Origin: Helianthus annuus | Taxonomy: Eukaryota > Streptophyta > Magnoliopsida > Asterales > Asteraceae | NCBI RefSeq assembly: GCF_002127325.2 | Contig: NC_035436.2 | Coordinates: forward strand, 26,480,354 to 26,544,353 | Reading direction: 5' to 3' | DNA: 64,000 bases | Shown here: piece after piece, positions 58,371-64,000 of the stretch | Layout: each line of letters begins with the position of its first letter | Numbering within the stretch: the stretch's first letter is position 1 | Program-made: the position numbers and the translations under genes | The notes under the pieces: generated by a model | Database searches by the model: none | What the model was told of the DNA's origin: nothing | The model's input: the letters and a program-made list of their open reading frames with translations, nothing else

Positions 58371-59500
58371 AGTAGAGATGAGGATAGGGTTGCAAACGAA
58401 CCAAACGTTCGGCGAACAGTTCGTGAACCGTTCGGCTGAAAGTTCGTTTGTGTTCATTCGTTTATTAAACAAATGAACACGAACAAGAAATTTCGTTCGT
58501 TTAGTTAAATGAACAAACATGAACAGAGGTCGTGTTCGTTCGTCTATGTTCGTGAACGTTCGGTAACGTGTTCGTTTGTGTTCGATAGTTCATTTAATGA
58601 ACTTCATTAGTGCTTTTAGTTTTTATATTTATTTAAATACTTTAAAATTTCGACAAATTAAATATCTAATAAATGTCAGTGTATTATATATTCTATTCAT
58701 GAACGATTGTTTGTGTTTGTTTGTTTGTTTCCATTTGTGTTCATGAACATTAGTTTGTGCTCATTTGTGTTCGTCAATGTTCGTTCCCTAAAATTAACAA
58801 ACAAACACAAACGAACATGAACAAATTCCTTTTCTTAACAAATGAACACGAACATAAAATCTCGTTCGATAAGTGTTCGTGAACGGTTCGCGAACACATA
58901 TATTTCTTAACAAACAAATACGAACAATGTATTGTTCGTGTTCGTTCGGTTCGTTTGCAGCCATAGATGAGGATGTTGCGATTGATGTGTGGACACAATA
59001 GGTTGGATAAGATAAGAAATGAGGTTTTTAGGGTAAGATTAGGGGTTGCTAGTATATCAGATAAGATAAGGGAAAGGAGGTTGAGATGGTTTGGCCATAT
59101 TAGAAGGAGACCGACATTGGCCACAGTTAGAACCGTGGAAACCATTAGTGTAGAGGGAAGGAGGAGTAGAGGTAGACCAAAACTAACTTGGGATGAGAGG
59201 ATTAGACAGGATTTGATAGTTGTATCTTTCCGAGGACATGGTCGAGGATAGGAGTTCTTGGAGATGTATGACTAAGGTTAACGACATTTAGGAGGATGGT
59301 TCGATTTGGTATTAGATGCTCGACTTAGGGGCTTGATTTCATCTTTATATTGATAGCCTATGTGTGTTATCGCTTGCATTTGTGTTATATACTTTTTGTA
59401 TGTTTATTTGACTTTTATATCTGGATTTGGTTTAGGAGTTAGGGTTTCACTGGAAGCGGTGAGATTATACTGGGTACGGTTGTTATTGTTGTTTCGTTGA
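58371..59500 (+). pseudogene. LINE reverse transcriptase 3' part and 3' tail, RTE-like
   Basis: Continues the LINE of 42921-43510 after solo LTR D. Coding resumes as E-M-R-M-L-R-L-M-C-G-H across the hAT target duplication, then RWFGHIRRRP and GRPKLTWDERI, the C-terminus typical of plant RTE-type RT. A 3' UTR follows with GGTTTCACTGGAAGC near 59445 and a TTG-rich end (GGTTGTTATTGTTGTT) near 59480-59495, which I take as the LINE 3' end. RTE assignment is from recalled family resemblance. Confidence 0.75.
58385..58965. mobile_element. hAT-type MITE in the LINE
   Basis: 581 bp flanked by perfect 8-bp duplications GATGAGGA (58377-58384 and 58966-58973). The left end TAGGGTTGCAAACGAACC and the inverted right end TATGGCTGCAAACGAACC agree at 16 of 18. 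The interior is full of GTTCG/CGAAC phrases in both orientations. No transposase. Confidence 0.9.
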
Positions 59501-60477
59501 TTATTATTTCACTTAAATAATTGTATATAAATTTTAGTTAAAAAACAACTGTAAAAGAAATGCTGAAAAGAAATATTGACCAGATAACTACAATATGAGC
59601 ACAAAGATTTTTATATATGGTTTGAATTTTATTGATATTGAGTGCTTGAGAGATTAATGTTTAAGTTGTTTGAATTAATTGTTTATCGTTAGTTGAGTTG
59701 GTGTGTATAAATAGTTCCTTTAAGTTGCATACTTGCATTATATTAAGCTATTTTAGTTGTAATGGTTTGCTTTCGATATAAATTGAAGAGTCGAATAACC
59801 ATGTTCAAGTATTGGATTGTTGTTTCTTTGCCCATACCTATCCCACTACGTTGATTTCACAAAGAAAAAAAAAACATTGGCTAACCTGTAGTCTATAGAG
59901 CAAACAGACACTAGAGTTTTCTTTGTGATCTACTTGGACCGGACCTGAACCGAATCAGGCCAAACTTCTTTTAAAGTGTAGTGATAGAAAACTGACTACT
60001 ACAAATTTTTGTCCCTCATGAAAAGAATTCTTGGATCTAACTGTATCAAGGTCACATTTGTTATGTATTAACTTGTAGGAAGTGTTGAAAATTCACATTA
60101 AAATATTGTTTGATTCTACTTTTTTTTATATTATCGATTACTGTTATTTTAAATGCAGTTTGGCCAAGTGCTCATATTTCTTCGAATCTTACCATGAGCT
60201 ATATAAAGACACAATATTTACAAATATCAATCACAAACGGTACCATAGAACGTCAAAATCACACCTTTACCACACAATTCTCCATCTAAACTTGAAATAA
60301 AATATTACTAGTAATTAGAATTACAAACAATTGATGGTAAGTTGGTAACAAAGACGGTAACAAACAACCCGACTACATTGTTTCCTTTATCCAGAACCGT
60401 TTCAGCGTTTTTAGAGGCTCTAAACGAACTAATAAATCGAGGCCCTATTGAATTGGTATAAAGAAAATCACCAACTT
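59501..60477. other. Gene-free AT-rich DNA
   Basis: No supported coding region, RNA gene or repeat boundary seen. It ends in the left target duplication of the SINE (60463-60477). Confidence 0.5.
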
Positions 60478-60684
60478 TTTTTTTTTGAACGGCAAATTTG
60501 GATCACTGACGGATCACTGGAGTATCATCGTGCCATCAGCGGAACCACCTGATCTAATCCATCTCCACTAGGCATAATGCCTATACACCAATTCAGGCGG
60601 AAACCCAATAAACATGGGAAAACCCCCCTTTGTGGGAATCGAACCCAGAACATTTTTGGTCCCAAAGCTTTATCCCACCACCAT
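60478..60684 (-). mobile_element. tRNA-derived SINE, full length
   Basis: 207 bp between perfect 15-bp duplications GAAAATCACCAACTT (60463-60477 and 60685-60699). On the - strand it starts with a GGTGGTGGGATAAAG-like box A region, has a perfect box B GGTTCGATTCC, and ends in an A-run of 10 or more (T-run at 60478). It cannot fold as a tRNA, so it is a SINE. Confidence 0.92.
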
Positions 60685-60699
60685 GAAAATCACCAACTT

Positions 60700-61403
60700 A
60701 GATTGAGATTTGAGATATTGAATAACCATAGCGATGATTTTTCCTAGTTTCGGCCTAATTTCACGCAATCCACAATCAGTTTTACATTGGTTATTTAAAA
60801 GGCGTCACAAGTAAGAGATTTGATGTGTTGTGACACGGATTTTGGATTCTTGAATGAAGCGTGCAAGGACAGTGTGGATAAATTAAAATATATGTAAATA
60901 AAATAAAATTTGGAGACCCTAGTTTTGGCTTAGCCTAGATTGATAAGCCTAACGGGCAGCCCTGCTTTCATCTTCGTATATCGCACCACAAGCTACCACC
61001 ACTCTACCATTCCATTATTGCCTAGTGAATTCTGGAGTATTAGTGAAAAAAACCTTTATAAGATCTCAAAATTTGTTGAATTTGTGGAACTAGAATTTGC
61101 AGAAGACGATGATAAAGTGCAACTAAAAGATGTTGGATCAGAAAACACGCAATGCACTTGTTATATTGCTGGAACAAGATGAACCTTACTGATTGACACG
61201 TTACATTGCTTAATAACGAACAACGAAACATGAAAACTTATAGAGTAAAGTAAAATTTCAGTCCTTATGAGTTTCACCCAATTACACTTCTAGCCCTCAT
61301 TTTAAAAAAACGAACAATCAAGTCTGTAGTTGTCGATTGCATTCAATTTAGTCCCTCCTAACAGAATTCGTTGGTCAACCGTCAGTTGACCAGAGCAGAC
61401 TTT
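60700..61403. other. Stretch without a recognised gene
   Basis: A short + frame at 60940-61182 (80 codons, ending CTCYIAGTR) has ordinary composition but no motif I know and no splice context I can support. The rest is non-coding. A decayed exon is possible. Confidence 0.35.
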
Positions 61404-61722
61404 TACACTGTGTTCCAGAGTTTACTAACAGAAGGAAAGGAAAGGAAACAAAGAGAAAGTAAAAATATTTTGTGTTCCAGAGTTTCATTTAAGGAAGGAA
61501 AAGAAAGGAAAATAAAACATGTCGTGTTCCCGAGTTTCATTTAAGGAAGGAAAAGAAAGGAAGTGACAGGAAAACTAGGCTAAATTCATTAATTTTTCTT
61601 TCCTTCCGATTTGGGAGGAAACGGTGGGAAAGACATCTTTTTTTTTCCTTTCTCGTCCTTTCCTTTCTCACTTTTGCTTTCTTTTCTTATCCCTCGTTAA
61701 GTTAACTCGGGAACAGAGCGTT
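61404..61722. mobile_element. MITE-like inverted repeat with purine-rich tandem units
   Basis: The left end ACACTGTGTTCCAGAGTTTA is mirrored at the right by the inverse ACGCTCTGTTCCCGAGTTAA. Inside, the unit GTGTTCC(A/C)GAGTTTCATTTAAGG(AAGGAAAAG) repeats at 61472 and 61524 (52-base period) with a diverged copy at 61410; a pyrimidine-rich half follows. Target duplications were not resolved. Confidence 0.55.
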
Positions 61723-62300
61723 AGTGGAACAAACTTTGATCTCAAACAAGCATATGTCCATGACTTTAGTGGCTAGTAAATTAGTACACAATTTAGTGGC
61801 TAGTTCAGATCGACAACAAAATGAGAGATCATGGGTTTCAAAAAAGAATGTCCATGATTTTAGTGGAACACATGTTGCGCTCTAAACAGTTAAAAGAACA
61901 ATGGGTTTCAAAAACAAGCTTTTTTTATTCCACTAAAAGCTATAAAAACTTTGATAACTGATATGCTTGTTTGAGATCAAAGCTACAAAGACTTTCTTAT
62001 TTTTTGATACAAACTCATTTAGCTACAAGAAGCAGTTCAGATCTCAAACCCATAAAAAGCTCAGGCAATTTTGATGACTCTTGATAGTAATATTTTGAAA
62101 AGAAGGTGAATTGTATTTCAAATAACCAATAATTCACGTGTTAATATATCATTGTACACAATTTTATTCCTTATTTTTAAGTGACTACTATTTATACTAT
62201 CTAAAGAAGGTCATATATATGATAATACGTCTTATCTATTGCCTTGATAACATATATCACAAGTTCAGCATTGTGGAAGTTTACATAGCAAGAGAAACCA
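61723..62300. other. Non-coding DNA downstream of the P450 gene
   Basis: No ORF of note. Two phrases (ATGTCCATGA(C/T)TTTAGTGG and ATGGGTTTCAAAAA) each occur twice between 61755 and 61915. The part next to 62300 is presumably the 3' UTR of the P450 gene. Confidence 0.4.
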
Positions 62301-64000
62301 TTAGAATCGAGGACTAACTAAAACTATGAGAGAAGACTTCCTATGGATTGTAATACCAAATGCCTCTGTCATGTCCAAATCTTCATTTCTTAGCCCATTT
62401 GGCAACACCATGTCAAACTTGTAAACAATATTTGCTAATGCAAGTTCAATAACAGGCACACTAAATTGAATACCAGGGCATAATCTTCGGCCAGCACCGA
62501 ATGGAATCCATTCAGAATGCAACCCTTGATAGGTAATGGAATTGTTCAAGAACCTCTCAGGCCGAAACTCATTTGGCTCTTCCCAGAAGGCGGGATCTCG
62601 TCCTATTGCCCAAGCATTAATAATCACTTGTGTGCCTGCTGAAATATCATACCCCATTAGTTTTACATCTTGCATTGATTTTCGGGGAAGAAGAAGTGGG
62701 AATGGAGCATGCAATCGCAAAGACTCTTTTAGGACAGCTTTAAGATAAGCCATTTTCTCCAAATCCTCCTCAGAAATCATGGATCTTCCTTGTGCTATTT
62801 CTGTTACTTCTTGTTGGAGCTTTTTCATAACTCTTGGGTTTCTTATTAGCTCACTCATTGTCCACTCTAGAGCTGTTTGCGTAGTTTCAGTTCCAGCTGC
62901 AAACGCCTCCTACAAGGAACACAACCTTTAATGGTTTTATGTTCATTGATATTTGCATTTAAAAAAATACAAGAAACCAACTAGAAGTTTCAAGATTACA
63001 ATTGCTTCTTGAATGCCTTATGAAGATTCAATATGAAGGCTCAAATATCATATATCTTCTGTAATTTAAAAAATGATGCTTTAATAACAAATCCGCACAT
63101 TTGAACCCATGTAAATTATGTCCAGTAAGACTAAGGGGTATGGAGAGCCTCATCCCCAAGGGGATGGGCTGCCACGTCGGCGCCACGTAGGAGTGGCTTG
63201 GAGGGGATGGACCTAGGGGGGTGGGGGATGAACCCCTTTATGTATATATATGTATGTATGTATAGGTATATGTGAAAGAAGGAAGGAGAAGGGAGGACCG
63301 GCGAGAAGGCCGTGGGTTGCTGGGGAAGCCGGAAAAGGATTGGGGGGGGGGGGGGGGGGGCGGTGTGGGGGACCGGCGCCGGGGCTCGCCGGGCCTTAGC
63401 TAAAAGAATGGGCATGTTGTTGCGATTTTTTGAAAGTTAGTACTAACACATCTAGAAATTACACATTGTAAGGTTTAATGTTTTGCTTTCCTTATTAAAG
63501 AAAGATTAAGAAACCATACCATGATGAGGGCTTTAAGGGAGTCTCTGTGAAGAGTAATTTCGGATGTGTTGTTTTCCTGCAGATCTAGCAAAATGTCAAC
63601 GAAGTCTTCTCCTTCATCACTTTTAGCATGATCCCCTTTTTTTCTTGTTTACATGTTCTTCAATAATTGTTTCAAGAAACTCATCAAATTCTTTAGCTAT
63701 TTTTTCTGCTCTTCCAACTGTACCAATGACTCGATCTACCCATGATAACCATGGAATATAACTACCAATATTAAAGACGTTAAATGCATCCACAAACGCA
63801 CATAATAATTTTTTGTACTTTGGTCCATCAAGTTTCCTTCCGATGGAAACCCTACTAATTATGTTATTTGTTAGTGAAGCAAACATCGACCCCATATCGA
63901 CTGTACTCCCACAACTTTCCCCAAGAACATGAATCATATGACCTATTTCATTTTCCCTCACTTTTTGGTATGACTTAACTCGTGTGTTACTTAGAAGCTT
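62301..64000 (-). pseudogene. Cytochrome P450, CYP71-clan, 3' part with one-base frameshift
   Basis: Membrane-bound monooxygenase family of plant specialised metabolism; the substrate cannot be told. Exon 1 (63520-64000, open at the window edge) starts KLLSNTRVKSYQKV in the window; exon 2 is 62301-62909. The intron (62910-63519) is GT-AG and phase 0, at the usual CYP71 site just before the I-helix. Exon 2 shows the I-helix A-G-T-E-T-T, E-S-L-R (ExxR), F-R-P-E-R-F and haem loop [10 protein letters not shown], and ends VSPRF. In exon 1, a run of 7 A (complement at 63637-63643), where 6 would keep frame, causes a shift after HVNKKK; the next frame continues normal P450 text to the donor. All catalytic motifs are intact, so either a very recent pseudogene or a homopolymer sequencing error. 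Confidence 0.85.
63125..63415. mobile_element. GC-rich insertion-like segment in the P450 intron
   Basis: A sharp GC-rich block within an AT-rich intron: GGGGATGG phrases, CCACGTCGGCGCCACGTAGG, an ATGTATGTATG stretch and a run of 19 G (63342-63360). The left edge ACTAAGGGG and right edge CCTTAGCTA are weakly inverse. Probably a transposed segment, but no target duplication was established. Confidence 0.45.

Noticed and set aside
43506..58375. GCTAG/AGTAG as a clean target duplication of solo LTR D
   Set aside because: Two of five bases differ; D is supported by its inverse ends and the split LINE frame, not by this duplication.
60940..61182. 80-codon host-gene exon
   Set aside because: No recognisable motif, no paired exons and no supported splice signals; kept only as a possible remnant.
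1..64000. Additional host genes, rRNA or organelle-derived segments
   Set aside because: Apart from the P450, every coding region read resolves to a retrotransposon or LINE; no rRNA or organelle-like text was recognised by eye.

Overview
The window is plant nuclear DNA built almost entirely from nested transposable elements, with one recognisable host gene, a partial cytochrome P450, at the right edge. The organism is a dicot. The second ORF of the first copia element (8239-11559) belongs to a type I associate with Asteraceae SIRE-like elements, so Asteraceae is my best guess. That is inference from recalled family resemblance; no search was run.

Left block (1-12840): the 3' part of a Ty1-copia, SIRE/Maximus-type element (element A) on the + strand. 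It has a frameshifted gag, an intact 1,100-residue pol, a 3.7-kb non-coding stretch with a predicted leader intron packed with a one-orientation CCGAG motif, a large extra ORF, and a 699-bp LTR ending TGTTGG...CCAACA. Then follow 2.8 kb of gene-free DNA holding a SINE-like tRNA-derived repeat and an 831-bp hAT element with perfect 8-bp target duplications.

Middle block (15670-42920): a tandem Ty3-gypsy structure on the - strand. An LTR, a decayed internal region (B), a second LTR and a truncated internal region (C) are joined so that the second LTR serves both. That shared LTR was later split by a complete 11.4-kb Tekay/Del-type chromovirus (T1, 24906-36317, target duplication TTAGT), by several short elements inserted into a (TA)n tract, and by a 1.6-kb CACTA-type element.

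Right block (42921-59500): four insertion levels in one locus. A LINE reverse transcriptase gene (RTE-like) is split by a gypsy-type solo LTR (D). That LTR is split by an 11.6-kb SIRE-type copia element on the - strand (E). The reverse transcriptase gene of E is split by a solo LTR of the T1 family (T2). An hAT element also sits in the 3' part of the LINE. Target duplications and frame arithmetic support each junction except the imperfect one around D.

Far right (59500-64000): non-coding DNA with a well-delimited 207-bp SINE, a MITE-like inverted-repeat unit, and the 3' part of a CYP71-clan P450 gene on the - strand with one phase-0 intron and a one-base frameshift in exon 1.

A pattern across families deserves attention. 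Element A, the B LTR, the T1/T2 LTRs, the E leader and solo LTR D each carry a private cluster of a different short CpG-containing motif, mostly in leader or putative leader-intron positions.
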